64,000 bases of DNA from Dromiciops gliroides (GCF_019393635.1 NC_057861.1:721468232-721532231), one strand, 5' to 3'. Numbered from the stretch's first letter, positions 1 through 11,889 are shown. Translations and numbers: made by a program. Notes: generated by a model from the sequence alone, not told the origin.

Positions 1-527
1 TTTTTAAACAATCAGTGTATAGACTTTCTTTGCCAGTATATGAATAGATTAAGAAAAAGTTTAGCAGTTATATAACAGTCATTCATTCATAATACAACTT
101 CAAATGGTTCCAGATTTCTTTTGGTATACCACACATTGGGTTAAGAAGTCAAGGATGTACAACCTTCTTATAAAGACCTAAGTAATGTAAGCTGAAAAGC
201 TATGGCTATGTGACCCCTCCAACTTTCAAATATAGGGAAGGAAAGTGTTGACATACTTCAGCATTTGAACTATATGGACATTGGAATTAGGGGAACTAAC
301 AAAGATTGGTATATGCATATACGTACAAGGAAGAACGTCATGGAAGATTCAAAGCTTTGATAAAGTTTCTTATAGGTATAAAGCTATGAACCTTGAATGG
401 ACTCACACCTTAGTATTGTTGTAAGAATCAAAAAAGAACATGATTTAATGAGTATAATACTCCACCAACTCCCAATTCTTCTATTTACTCTGATAAATTA
501 TGGTAGACTCACTTTGTTATTTCATAA
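1..527. other. AT-rich intergenic sequence, nothing recognised
   Basis: No repeat, RNA gene or convincing coding sequence was recognised. The short open frame at 397-597 has no recognisable motif and runs into the LTR that begins at 528. Confidence 0.5.
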
Positions 528-1078
528 TGTAAAGCCTAAAATTCTAGCTGTGATGTTAAAATCTAATGTGTGGTCACCTGACCTGACCCCAATGTGAGGG
601 AGAAACTAGCTAAGATTTACTGATCAATTCAGCAAGAGTTTAAGCTTTTAAATATTTATTAAGGTGTATTAGAAGTTAGTGAAGAGAGAGAAATTGAGAA
701 CAGATTTCTTATAGAATAGAAAACCCTTGCTTAGATCTATTTGCTTTAGCCAGAGAGAAAAACCTTCCTTTCCTAGCCGCCCACATGAAATCCTGCCACC
801 AGCCCTGATGAAAAGATTGCTTCTCTGTGGCTTCTCCCAGAAGTCCTCTCTGAAACAGGAAGCAGGGTCGTTCACACACACAGTTCTAAGCTAATTGGCT
901 GGTAGCTTTGATTGACATGACTACAGGCGGTGCTATACATGTAACTTCCAGATGCTAGACAAATTCCAGATGCCAATCCGACCTTTGAAACCCCAGAAAG
1001 GTCACCTCATGCTTTCTCCTCAGGGCAGAGCTTCCCTGCAATATCTTTCTCAGCAGAATGATGACATTCCAATTCTCA
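528..1078 (-). mobile_element. Solo ERV LTR, family F1
   Basis: On the minus strand the element runs TG...CA, with a polyadenylation signal (plus-strand tttatt at 655-660). Its sequence matches the LTR at 49089-49714 in several blocks: the CCAGCCAATTAGCTT block, the CCTGCTTCCTGTTTCA block and the block around the AATAAA. ATAA lies just left (524-527) and again at 1078-1081, so a 4-bp target duplication is likely, but the right edge is uncertain by one base. No internal viral sequence is attached, so this is a solo LTR. Confidence 0.75.
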
Positions 1079-1415
1079 TAATAAGGACTAAAGACAGGAT
1101 AATATCCTTACAAAGAGAAGAATAGATTAACTAAAAAACCTTAACCCACCAAGGAAAATCTAGACTATATAAACTATAAATGGAAAGCCCATTAAAATAT
1201 ATTTTTGTTCTGATAGATGTGTCAATCATAGATTTAACATACCAAATCAAGGTAGATAGTATGAGATATCAAAACAAGTTATGGACTCAGAGGTGGAGGA
1301 GCTGGGTCCAAGTCCAAGCTATGTTATTGGAAAAATAACCAAATATCTCTAGATCTAAATGAACACAACTAACAAAATTATTGAGTTTAAATTGATGATA
1401 TTAAAAAAAACCCTT

Positions 1416-1508
1416 CATATATATAAATATATATATACACACATATATATACACATATACACACATATACATATATATACATGTATATACACATATATAA
1501 TATATATG
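1416..1508. repeat. AT/ACAT-rich microsatellite
   Basis: Imperfect run of TA, CA and ACATAT units in otherwise unassigned AT-rich DNA (about 1080-1820). Confidence 0.85.
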
Positions 1509-1819
1509 ACTTAACCCCTACGTATTAACACATATGTACTAACACATATATATTAATTGCCTACTTTGTTTTACTATTAATATGAAGTACTATTTGGGCT
1601 ATAATTGTAAGATATAATTGTTATCCTTCTGCTTCTTATACTATAAAGGTTATAATAAATTATGTAAATGAGTAAATATCATTAAAAAACCAAAAACACA
1701 AGGGGATTTCTATGGGACTTCAGATTAAGAAAACATATTTGGAATCACAAAAGTTTCATGGATAAGTTGACATTTAAATTGGCCCTGGAAGGAAAAATAG
1801 GATTTCATCTCAGTCAATC

Positions 1820-2500
1820 AAACATCAAACATTTATTAAGTGCCTATTATGTCAGGTACTGCTCTAGGGACTGGGCATAAAAAAGACAAAAAAGAAACAG
1901 TTTCTGCATTCAAGTATTTTATTTTCTGTCAGGGTTGATAAGATGTTTATTTACAGAAAATAAATGCAAGGTGATTTTAGGAGAGAAAGTTCTAGCTACT
2001 GGGGGAATCAAGAAGAAATTCATGTAGAAAAGGATGCTTGATCTGAGTGCTAAAGGAAACAAGGTATTTTTAGAGATAAAGCTGAGGAGGGAGTCTATCC
2101 CAAGCATGAGGAAGAGACAGCAGACAGTGAAAATGCACAGATATGAGAATGCCTTGTACATGAGGAAAAGGAAGAAAACTGGTTTGACTGGCCCTTAGTA
2201 TGTATAAAGGGGAACAATATATAATAGGTCTGGAAAGAAATACTGAGTCCAGATCGTGAAAGGCTTTAAGTGCCCAAACACAGGAGTTACATTTAATCCT
2301 AGAGGAAACAGAATGTAAGTCTAGTTTATTGAATAAGGAAGTGACAGTCAGATTTAAACTTTGGAAAAATCACTTTCAATACTGTGTGAACAATAGATTG
2401 AAGTGGACAAGATGAGTTGGGAGACCAATTTAGGGGTTATTACAATAGTCCAGGAAAGAGATAGGGAGAGTGTGAACTAGGGTTGAAGTCAAACTCAGTG
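1820..2500 (+). mobile_element. Ancient L2-like LINE 3' region
   Basis: The segment opens with the familiar ATTTATTAAGTGCCTA / tactgctctagg block. Diverged forms follow of the long noncoding stretch that recurs at 4270-4990 and 36655-37323 (for example TGAAAGGCTTTAAGTGCC and ACAATAGTCCAGG). It is heavily mutated. The class assignment (L2/CR1-like) is from memory; the recurrence within the window is seen directly. Confidence 0.6.
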
Positions 2501-2529
2501 TCCAAGGATTATTTTGATATAGTGAATCT

Positions 2530-2700
2530 AGATAAATAGAAGGAAAATAGATTAAGACCTAGAAGGGACATCTTGGTCCTGTTATTTTATAGATGAGGAA
2601 AAATTCTGATGGAGTTGAAGGACTTCTCCAAGATCATGTAACTAGTAGCTGACTCCATTGAAACTTGAACCCACATTTTTTACTCCAAATCTAGAACATT
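2530..2700 (-). mobile_element. MIR-like SINE fragment
   Basis: Contains a TTTTATAGATGAGGAAAA block followed by an AAGATCATGTAACTAGTAGC block. This is the order of an old MIR/Ther-type SINE read antisense. It is diverged, with uncertain edges. Confidence 0.5.
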
Positions 2701-2859
2701 TTCCCCTACTATATTATGTTGTTAATAGCAGTGCCCTCAAAACATACAGGGAAGTTGGGGAATCAGTATGTTTTGGACAAAATATTTTTAGTTTTGCTTT
2801 TGACATGCTGAATTTCATATGTCCATGGGATATCCAGTAGAATAAGTCTCATATTTGAT

Positions 2860-3120
2860 TAGTGATATAGGACCAGAGTTCAGGATATAAAATAGGGCTA
2901 TAAATATTGATATTGTAGTTTTCTGCAGAGAGATGACAAATTCAGAGGAATTGATGATGTCACCAAATCAGAGCATACTGAGAAAAGTGAACAGAACTTG
3001 AGATATAACCTTGGGGTACATCCACAATTGAGAGGCATGATATGGATGCATAAAGATCCGCCAAATAGGTAGAAGGAGAGCCAAAAAGGAGTTAAATTCA
3101 GAGGACCTGCCTCTTTAGAA
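2860..3120 (+). mobile_element. L2-like LINE fragment, continuation of the 1820 copy
   Basis: Diverged blocks such as AACCTTGGGGTACATCCACAA match what normally follows the 1820-2500 part in this LINE, so the two pieces probably come from one insertion. Confidence 0.5.
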
Positions 3121-3142
3121 AATTTTATTTTACATTATATAC

Positions 3143-3720
3143 TGTCCGCAGGAGAAATAGGTGGTGAGTGTGCTTAAGTATCCTCTGTAAAGAATTATAC
3201 TCTGCGGGCAGCTAGGTGGTGCAGTAGATAGAACACTGGCCCTGGATTCAGGAAGACCTGAGTTCAAATCCAGCCTCAGATACTTGACACTTACTAGCTG
3301 TGTGACCCTGGGCAAGTCACTTAACCCCAATTGCCTTACAAAAAAAAAAAAAAAAAGAATTATACTCTGGCACACAGTCCAATTAGAATAAAATGGTGTT
3401 ATATTTGGGCACTAGAGAAAGTAACCAAGAGGGAAATCAAAGGCTTTGCCTCAAGGGAAAGAGATGAATTATAAACATAATCCTCCAAGAACAGAAGAAA
3501 GTCAAAAGCTTTTATAGAGAATAGATGGGCTGACCACCTGTCAATGGAAAGTTCCTTTTGGTGGTGGGGTGGGAAAAGCTTGAATGAGGGGTGGTGGTCC
3601 TGACTTCTGGAGTTATCTCTGTCCCTAGTGCTGCTTATCTTTCCTTACTTCTTAGGTGTTTCTGTCCTTTAGTTTAGTTTCTCAAGGAGATAACTTCTGA
3701 GTTACCCTGGACCCATCGCA
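3143..3720 (-). mobile_element. Solo ERV LTR, family F2, with 5-bp TSD
   Basis: TATAC lies directly before (3138-3142) and directly after (3721-3725) a segment that runs TG...CA. Its body matches the segment at 8105-8549, including CCAATTAGAATAAAAT and GGTGGTCCTGACTTCTGGAG. A plus-strand SINE (3205-3355) has landed inside it. The LTR is antisense to the window and no internal viral sequence is attached. Confidence 0.8.
3205..3355 (+). mobile_element. WSINE-like tRNA-derived SINE inside the F2 LTR
   Basis: A GGGCAGCTAGGTGGTGCAG head is followed by the A-box-like TGGTGCAGTAG, the B-box-like GAGTTCAAATCC and a poly(A) tail. Its target duplication agaattatactctg is perfect (3191-3204 and 3356-3369), so the insertion is exact and younger than the LTR. 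Confidence 0.95.
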
Positions 3721-4269
3721 TATACATTTATAGATCACTCCCACTTTATGGAGACCTTTTTTTAAACAAAGTAAAATACTTAATCTCATCTAAAAGTGCA
3801 TGGAAAATTTCAAGTCTGTAGATGTTATAAATATTCATGGTCAAGCAAGTATTAATTTCATATAATACACACATATAAATGCAAATATATCTGTGTGTAT
3901 GTATATAGTTGAGTGTGTAGTATCCTGTACCGTAAATCTGGCATGCCTCTCTAATAGATAGCATCTTTTATCATATGGTATAGCATGCCTTTCCTACTCC
4001 CTCCAGTGGCTAATGCCCTTTCCCCCAAGGCTGTCTTTCATCTATTCTGAATCTATGTTGCTTGTATGGATCTAAGTGTTAGATTGTGTCATCTATTAGA
4101 ATATAAGTTGCTCTTTGTCAGGTATGGTTTTACGGTTTATTTTGTTTTCCTCCATCCAGCCCCACACCAAAACAAATCCAAACAGAGCAACTTAAAGGGA
4201 TATAGGGAAGCTAGGAGGTTGGAAGGGGGGCAGAATTTTTTGTGGGGAAGGCTAGGTTTGAAGGTCAAC
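3721..4269. other. Unassigned AT-rich sequence
   Basis: No gene or clear repeat was recognised. The open frames at 3746-3964 and 4066-4272 are short and have no motif. Confidence 0.5.
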
Positions 4270-4990
4270 TAGAGACAATGTCTGTAACTGGGGGATGGAG
4301 TGCCTTGTACAGGGAACAGCAGAGACTGGAACACAGCAAGAATTGATGAGAATAAAGGAAGACTGAAAATGCAGATAGGGTTATAAGGTTATGGAGGATT
4401 TTGAATTTCAAACAGAAGATTTTATATTTGAACCTGTAGGTAACAAGGAAGCACTAGAATTTATTGAATAGCAGGAAGTGGCATGGTTTAGATATATCTG
4501 TGTGGAACATTAATTTGACAGCTGAGTGGAGAATGGAAAGGAATGGGGAGATACTTGAGGCAAAGAGAGTATCCAAGTGGTTATCACAGGAGTGGCCCTC
4601 TCAGAAGAGTGAAATGATTTTATTGGAGAGATGAAGTTAAAATCAACAGGAATTGACTAAAGTTTGTCAGAGGATGAAAGAGATTTAGGAAGCGAGGATG
4701 ACACCTAAGTTGAGAGTGTAATTGCCTGGGGAGGGTGACGTCCTCAATAGGAAGAGCAAAATTTGATAGTGGGTAGAATTTTTGAGGAAAGAGAATATAT
4801 TCAGTTTTGAAAATAATGAGTTTAACATAAATGAGACATAGGGCTTGAGACATACAATATGTATTTGAACAGATTCAAGTCTGGCAGGTAGGAGAAAGTT
4901 TAGGGCTTGATAAGTAGCCTCTTAATCATCAGCATGAAAAAAAAAATCCCACAAAAATAAAACATAGGCACATGTTCTCCTTAAAAGTCA
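4270..4990 (+). mobile_element. Ancient L2-like LINE 3' region
   Basis: Blocks resembling GGAGTGCCTTGTACAGGGAA, GACAGCTGAGTGGAGAATGG and GACACCTAAGTTGAGAGTG occur in the same order as at 36655-38005. Diverged, no coding potential left. Confidence 0.65.
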
Positions 4991-5084
4991 GGAAACAGTT
5001 CTGTTCATGATCTAGAATGAATACAGAAATACTAAGTCCGAAAGCCTACAGATTTCCCATTTTGAGTCAATCTTGAAAGGAAAA

Positions 5085-5215
5085 GATGCTTCAAGAAGTT
5101 TCTTTAATGAATGAATTATTAAACACTTAAATTTGCAAATCACTATTCTAATCACTGGGATCCAAACAGAAAAGACAACACCTGCTTTCAAGGAGCTCAC
5201 ATTCTGAGAGACAAG
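5085..5215 (+). mobile_element. L2-like fragment
   Basis: The GAATTATTAAACACTTA ... TTTCAAGGAGCTCACATTCTG order is the usual start of the same L2-like 3' sequence. Confidence 0.5.
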
Positions 5216-6018
5216 AAAGATATAGAAGTTTTCAGCTAAAAGTGAACTGGTGAGCTAGAAAAGTCCCATGTTCCTTATAGTTCAGTAACTAACTGGATGG
5301 TGATCCCTCTTCTATAATATCATAGCTTCTGATAAAATCATGTCAATTTCATACACTGAATAGTCTGACAGTGTTGAAGACTTGGGTGGCAGGAGTTTGA
5401 TCTTCACTAGTGTGAACCTGGCAACTGCAGGAGCTGGTGCTAGTCTCTTTCTCATCAAGGGTTTCACTGAGTTCAATGCAACCCCTTTGAATTTAATTCA
5501 ATGGAACTTGAAAATGCTTAAATACCAGGGTGATGACATGGCAGGAAAAAAATCAAGGAAAAGAAAAACAACTTTTTGAACCATTTTATATGGGGGCAAA
5601 AATAGTTGTCTTTCGTTTTTTAGGTTTTTTTCAAGTTTCATTTTGTTTTTTACACAGAACTATAATTTCATTGCTATGTGAAACTCCTCTGTATTGGCAC
5701 CTTCTCTGTGATAAATAGTTTTAGAAAGCCACTAGGGGAATAGTGAGTCAAGTGTGTTGAACATAGTAACCCAGCTAGTCTGGGTCAGAGAAAGGACTTA
5801 AACGCAGGTCTTTATTATTCCAAGGCTAAGCCCTTATCTCCTATATAATCCTACATCTCAACCTTTCTGGGAAAGGTCAGAATAAAGCAAATCTTTTCTT
5901 ATATCTATATAAATACTCAAATAGTAATTCAGACTGGAATCTTTCCAACAGGAAAAAAATAGCTTTTATTCTACAAATATCTTGCGAGGTAAGAAATATA
6001 ATTATAAACAACATGTTG
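5216..6018. other. Mostly unassigned, with a weak MIR-like stretch
   Basis: About 5750-5870 resembles an antisense MIR (AACCCAGCTAGTCTGGGTCAG, then TTAAACGCAGGTCTT). The rest shows no recognisable feature. Confidence 0.35.
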
Positions 6019-6258
6019 TTTTTATGTGTCCTTCATTCTTGAAGAGGACCAATGACATCAGGAAAGTGATGTCTTAACTTGCAAATGAATTGTATTTAAG
6101 TGAGGCAGAACTGTGCAAAGTCACCAGGCTTACCCTCTCCTCCTGAGCCATCTGTGTACAGTGACAACATACAGATTGGTACAACTGGACTTGGCCCCAG
6201 ATGCAGTGGGAGACCTTAATCTTTTTAAATTAAGTTCTTTTCCAAGCGTCAGATTGTT
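6019..6258 (-). mobile_element. Family B interspersed repeat, copy 1
   Basis: The signature TCCTTCATTCTTGAAGAGGA, then CCAATGACATCAGG and TTTAAGTGAGGCAGA, recurs at 37324-37672 and 55205-55384. I recognise it as a common marsupial repeat but cannot name it with certainty. Orientation is inferred from copy 2, where the tRNA-like head lies on the right, on the minus strand. Confidence 0.6.
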
Positions 6259-6533
6259 AGAGACAATGTCCATTCAGTGATGAAGAAATTCAGTGAAGAA
6301 AAGAAAGGGAAAAATGGCCTCTCTTACCTATTTAAAAAAAAAAATCAAACTGACAAAAACAAACAAAGAAACAAAAACCAATCTGGGATGGGGAGACCCT
6401 CAGGGCTTCTGTTCAAAGCAGAAAAAAAATTGTTATTTACACATCCCTCAGAACCCAAACCAAGACCAAGTAAGGCTTGGGCTAGCCAATTGATGAGAGA
6501 CAGAGTGATTTGGGTTTAAGAAATGGTCAAATC

Positions 6534-6693
6534 TGGGGCAGCTAGGTGGCTCAGTGGATAAAGCACCGACCCTGGATTCAGGGTTACCTGAGTTCAAATT
6601 CGGCCTCAGACACTTGACACTTACTAGCTGTGTGAACCTGGGCAAGTCACTTAACCCCCACTGCCCCACAAAAACAAAAACAAAAAAAAGAAA
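6534..6693 (+). mobile_element. WSINE-like SINE, first of a tandem pair
   Basis: Full element with head, A/B-box motifs, a CTGCCCCACA tail and poly(A). The target duplication aagaaatggtcaaatc is at 6518-6533 and 6694-6709. A second SINE begins immediately after the right copy. Confidence 0.95.
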
Positions 6694-6709
6694 AAGAAAT
6701 GGTCAAATC

Positions 6710-6838
6710 AGGGGTAGCTAGGTGGAACAGCAGATAAAGCACCAGCCCTGGATTCAGGGGGACCAGCATTTGACACTTACTAGCTGTGTGACCCTGGGCA
6801 AGTCACTTAACTCTCATTACCCTGCCAAAACAAAACAA
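6710..6838 (+). mobile_element. WSINE-like SINE, internally deleted, second of the pair
   Basis: Starts right at the downstream target duplication of the first SINE. The segment between GGATTCAGG and TTGACACTTACTAGC is shortened, which removes the B-box region. It ends in an AAAAC-type tail. Confidence 0.9.
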
Positions 6839-7099
6839 AACACAAATGTCAAGTAATTCCTTTGAATTTCAATAGACTTTATCAAAGCCTGGGTTTCCAA
6901 TATTGTATTTCAAGAAATCATAAATGAAACTACATTGGTAAAAGAGTTAATTATCCAAGGTTTTTTTTTTTAATGATATAATAAAAATTAGGGAAAAGTT
7001 AAAAAAAAAATCTGGCTCTGAAAGCCCAAGATATCTTATAAGGTTTCAGTGATCAAAATGTACTCTCCTTTGGACATCATGAAAAGACATCTGTGAAAA

Positions 7100-7480
7100 T
7101 GTTGTGGGAGGAGGAGGAATCCTTAAAATTTCCCAAGGGAAAAGTAGCTCTGCCTCCTACCTCAAGAATAAGGTTTAGTCAAGCATTATGGATGGGTGCT
7201 ATTCATATCCAGGCACTCCTTCACAGTTGTTTCCCTTTCAGTTGTTTTGCCCCTCCCAATTACTTTGCATATACCTTTTGTTTGTAAACATACAAAAGAC
7301 TAACTCTTCTCTCTCCTAGTGGGACAGTCTCCATCATGATTCTGTCCCCCAGCCATATGTTCCTCTCTCCTACTAAATCTCTTTTCATTTTACAAGATTC
7401 ATGATGAACCTCCAATTCTTTGACTAAGCTAGCACGCCCCCACCATCGAGGTCGCAAATCCACCCCCCCACCCCCCACCA
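7100..7480 (+). mobile_element. Solo ERV LTR, family F3
   Basis: TG...CA segment with AAAA on both sides (7096-7099 and 7481-7484). It matches the inverse of 9648-10080 over TATGGATGGGTGCT, the CCATATGTTCCTCTCTCCTA / CCATATTTCTCTCTCCTA block, and CCTCCAATT. The simple AAAA duplication is weak evidence alone, but the homology to the second copy is clear. Confidence 0.7.
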
Positions 7481-7769
7481 AAAAGACAAGAGGAAACATA
7501 TATCGTCGATTTTAAAAATAGCGAATGGATAATAAATTTAAATCATTTCTAAATCATGATGATGGGGGTGAGGGGAACAAGCCCTGATGCATTGTTTTAA
7601 CCCAATCAAGAGTTCAGACATTTAAGAAAATCGGTCAGTGTAAAACCTGTGTTTTAATGCATATTCTTTGTTTCTTCTTTTTTTTTTTTTTGGTATTTTA
7701 TGTACTCATTTATATATCAGTCATTCAAATGGGCCAAGCAATCCTATTCTCAGCACCGAACTTGAAGTT

Positions 7770-7960
7770 AGAAGCCATGGCTCTGCTGTTGTGTGATATT
7801 GGGCAAATCATTTAACATCTCAAAGGTTGTGGGGTTTTTTTTCTCATCTGTAAAATGGTGGTGGTGGGGTATAATCATGCTTGTAGTATTTACCTCATGG
7901 GACTGCTGTAAGAAAGATGATTTTTAAACCTTAACAATATATTAATGCATGTTGTTACTA
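7770..7960 (+). mobile_element. MIR-like SINE
   Basis: Order of TTGGGCAAATCATTTAACAT, CTCATCTGTAAAATGG and ACCTCATGGGACTGCTGT, as in MIR/Ther-type SINEs, with moderate divergence. Confidence 0.65.
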
Positions 7961-8104
7961 CTACCTCTAAGTGGGGAAAATACATTAATATTAAACAAAT
8001 TAGAAAAGACTTTGAAAGATGCCTAGATGTCTAATAGCAATACAAATGTGGCATTACACTCTCCCCTATATCTAGCCAGACAGAGAGAATTATAGATAGA
8101 TAGA

Positions 8105-8549
8105 TGTCAGGGGAGAAAGGGGGGGTCCTTAGGTATTGCTCTTTAAAAAATTCCACCATCTTGTACACAAATCCAATTAGAATAAAATCATCTTTTATTT
8201 GGGTGCTAGAGAAAGGAACCAAGAGAGAAGTCAAACTTCTCTTAAGGGGAGATAGCACAGAGACCAGTTTCTCTGAGATACCTATCTCCTTGAACAGGAG
8301 AAAGGCAAAAACTTTTTATAGAGGACAGATGGTGGAGGGACAGATGAGGTGATCATCTGACTGTGGAAAGTTACCTTTCAGGGTGGGGGAAGATAGAATG
8401 AGGGAAGGTGGTCCTGACTTCTGGAGCTGTCACCTTGGTGCCACTCAGGCAGTAGCCATGCTGAATAGGCTTATAACTCTTGCTTCCCAAGATGTGTCTG
8501 TCCTTTAGTTTAGCTGGCCAGTTTAAACTTTAATCCTAACCCCATAACA
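8105..8549 (-). mobile_element. Solo ERV LTR, family F2, second copy
   Basis: Minus-strand TG...CA segment with a polyadenylation signal (plus-strand tttatt at 8194-8199). Homologous to 3143-3720 throughout. No matching target duplication is visible. Both flanks are GATA/GACA-like simple sequence, which may have altered it. Confidence 0.7.
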
Positions 8550-9107
8550 GACAGACAGATAGTGAGAGGAAAATGACCCCTGCTCAATAATTTTCTGGAA
8601 CTCAGCAGCAGTGATGTGTCAAATGCTCATTTATTTTCATTCTCATGAGAATGGACACTTGCAAATAAGTGCTACAGCCAGCAAGTGTAAGTGCCAAGAG
8701 TGAGGGCTTGAAGACCCCTTTTTAATCCCTATTCCCTAATTCAAAATGGACCCTCCACTTTTTCATTACTAGGGGGATTACTTACAGGTTACAATCTATG
8801 TGGAAAAGCTAACTAATTGGAAAACAGTATTCTTAACCCTAATTCCCATAATTATTTTTTGGGTTCTCAGCCAATGGGGGAGGTGACACAGAGACATTTT
8901 TCAATCTTCCCTTATATGGACACAGCCCAGAAGAGGATCTCATTGAGACCAGCTCAGGGCTGCTTGAACTATGTGATCTGTTTGCCAGAGGGGAGGGAAG
9001 GGGGACTGAATCCTTTCTCATCAAATACGTCCACAGGAGTATAATTTGAAAGGTGACAGTTATATTCTTATTGAGAGGAGACCATTACTGATTTCCTCAT
9101 GGATCAT
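8550..9107. other. Unassigned sequence
   Basis: No repeat was recognised. The overlapping open frames on both strands at 8817-9044 have no recognisable protein motif. Confidence 0.4.
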
Positions 9108-9182
9108 GATGATAGATAGATAGATGAGCGATAGATAAATAGATGGATGGATGATAGAGAGATAAACAGATAGACAGACACA
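9108..9182. repeat. GATA/GACA microsatellite
   Basis: Imperfect GATA, GATG and GACA units. Confidence 0.85.
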
Positions 9183-9647
9183 TGGATACAACAAAATAAT
9201 CTTTTAATGGTTTGAAAGGCAAAGATTTTTTTTTAATTGGCTAGCTTTCTTTTCTCTCAGTTTTACTTATCCAACTTAATCTCAGTTTAGCACCCTCAGT
9301 TACAAGGCTTGAAAAATGCTAAATGTGTCTCCTTATTTGGATAAAGTCCCTGTGTTGGAAGCCCTTTTACAGAAATAACAGAACCATTACCAAATCAAAG
9401 AAACTCAACTGAGAGCCTTATATGCCATCAAGTACCTCCACAGAAGAACACCTTTTACAATATCCCACACATATATATGGTCATTTAACCTTTATGATCT
9501 TTAAAGATGTGGAGTTTATTTATTTTTCTATTTGGGGATGACTAAGTGTTAGAAATTGATTCTTTCCAATATGTCTCTCTGCTTCTGTACAACTTGCATT
9601 CATTACTCCCAGTTCTGCCTTCTAGGGCCCACCAGAACAAATCTAAC

Positions 9648-10080
9648 TGTTTTGGGGGAGATTTGTGACCTGGTTGGGGGGACTAGCTCATCCAAACAAT
9701 TGGAGGCTCATCACAAACCTAGAAAACTAAAAAGAGATTTATTAGGAGAGAGAAATATGGCCAGGGAACAGATCACCTAGGTGACTGTCCAGCTGGAATG
9801 AGAGAAGACTTTTGTATTTTTACTAGACAAAAGGGTAGGAAAGGTGTTACAAAGAAATGGGAGGGAAATGTAACCTCAGGGAGGGGATTTTGGAATGATG
9901 GGGCATCAGGAAGATATGCAGCACCCATCCATAGCTTGCATATCAGTGTACCAGGGTGTGCTTGGCAACACCCATTCCTGAGGTGGGAGGGAGAGCTGCC
10001 CCTCTCCTGGGAGAGTTAAATGATTCCTTGGGGGCTTGGGATCTTTAGGTTTCTTGGGGCTCCACTACATTCCCATAACA
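9648..10080 (-). mobile_element. Solo ERV LTR, family F3, with 4-bp TSD
   Basis: TAAC flanks both ends (9644-9647 and 10081-10084) of a segment that reads TGTTATGGGAATG ... CCCAAAACA on the minus strand. It has an AATAAA (plus-strand tttatt at 9738-9743). It is the inverted-orientation relative of 7100-7480. A 4-bp duplication fits a class I (gamma-like) ERV. Confidence 0.85.
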
Positions 10081-10384
10081 TAACCATTATTCCACACAGC
10101 TGCCCTTTAAGTATTGGAAGACAATAATGCCATTCCTCTCAATTTTTCTCTTCTTCCTTGCAAAATATCTATACTTTCTTTAATAAAGCTGCACAAATTA
10201 TGTTTTCTCTCCCCTTCAATATTATGAATGCCCTTCAATGGATATTTTGCAATTCATCAATGCAATTTCCTAAAATATATAAAATATAATATTCAAGTTA
10301 TGGCCAAATAGGATATAGCAGTCTTTGCAAGTATATCCCCTCTTACTGTTAATACAACCTAGGTTTATATCATTGATTTATATT

Positions 10385-10645
10385 TAGCTTGTTGTTGTTT
10401 TTCAGTCCTTCAGTCATGTCCAACTCTTTCTGACCCAATGGAATTGGTCCGTGGGATTTTCTTGACAAAGATACTGGGATGATTTCCATTTACTTCTTCA
10501 GTGGATCTTTTTTAGGCAATCAGAAGTTAAGTGACTTGCTTAGGGTCACACAGCTAGGAAGTATCAAAGGCTGAATTTGAACTCCAGTCTTCCTGACTCA
10601 AGGCTCAGCATAATAGGCACTGGAGCCACCAGCTGTCTATTTAGC
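10385..10645 (-). mobile_element. Long composite marsupial SINE (MAR1-like)
   Basis: The left part carries TTTTCAGTCCTTCAGTCATG, then CCAACTCTTTCTGACCC. The right part carries the antisense TTAAGTGACTTGCTTAGGGT and CACACAGCTAGGAAG blocks. The order matches the older, longer SINE related to the young WSINE copies. Confidence 0.7.
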
Positions 10646-11065
10646 TTGCTTTTCTCCAAATCCCACATTGTTGTTTTTGTTTTTGTTGTTGTTTTTCTAT
10701 ATGAGTTTTTTTTTAACCTGAATTCTTCTATACTATAATTGGAGAGCTTGTATTTTTAAATTAAGTAAATAAATTTACCTTTATCCTTCCCTAATTGAAA
10801 TCATGTTATGAGCTTCAGCTCTTTGCTCTGTTATAAACGGTTTTTTTTGAATTCTGATTAAAATTTAGTATATTAGTTATTCATCCTAGTTGTGTGAGAA
10901 TGAGAATAAATAACTTTAAACAGAAAGGTGAAAACCTTACTCAATTAAGAGTATACTTGGAAATTAGAAAAGATCAATCATAAATTAAAGACAACATGAA
11001 ATATCAAGAAATGAAACATCAAAAGCATACAATTAAAACATATTCAAACTTAAAATATATGATAT

Positions 11066-11828
11066 TGTTAATATGAATATATGGATCATCTGGATTTGAT
11101 GGAGGTACCTTATTATCCAGGGGGAGTTTTTTGAAACCTTGGATTAATAGGAGCAAAATGTTCTTCATCTGAACTCTAAACCTGAGCCCAGATAGGTAGC
11201 AGATAAAAGACCCTACCTAGTGACTTCTTTTCCCTCAGTATAATAAGTCCCTATTTTATGGTAACATCTGGGTGTCCTCATCCTTGCCAAACCCTTTTTC
11301 GGGATCCTGTGATCTTATCATGATGCTTCTGTATTTCCTCCATACTTGTTATAACTGAAATTGTTAAACTCCTTTTTGCTTCTGGATTGATTTTTGTATC
11401 ATAATATTGAAACTGACAATGCCCTGTAATCAGTGGACTAAAATCTCATATACCGTCAGAAATGGGGAGTCCTCTGATCTTCTTTCTTTGGAGGGAAGTC
11501 TCCACATGATCATGTGTTTTGTTATCTTTCTTCTTGGGACAATAAAATATTAAATTGATATTATTTTTTTCTGTCTGTCTCTGATCTATTTTCATAGGAG
11601 AACCAGTATTTTTTTCTGTCTCTGATTTATAGGAAGAATTAAACATTATTTCTCTGATATGTTTGTAGGAGACAGGCAGATATATAAACTTCTCTTTCTA
11701 GTTAGTAGAAAATATAATATTATAATTTCACTGATCAGTTTAGTAATTTGTAGGAGAAATTAAACATTATTTCTCTGATCTTTTGTAGGAGGCAGGCAGA
11801 TACAAAAGCTATATTTTAATATTCGACA
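11066..11828 (+). mobile_element. Solo ERV LTR, family F4, with TSD ATAT
   Basis: Reads TGTTAATATGAATATATGG ... TTTAATATTCGACA, with ATAT on both sides (11062-11065 and 11829-11832). It matches 55385-56099 from end to end, including CTGGATTTGATGGAGGTACC and AAGTCTCCACATGATCAT. Its polyadenylation signal looks mutated compared with the second copy. Confidence 0.85.
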
Positions 11829-11889
11829 ATATAAAAAACCACGTCTGAAAAACAAGTCACAAAGAGATAATTTAAGAATAATCATCTCT

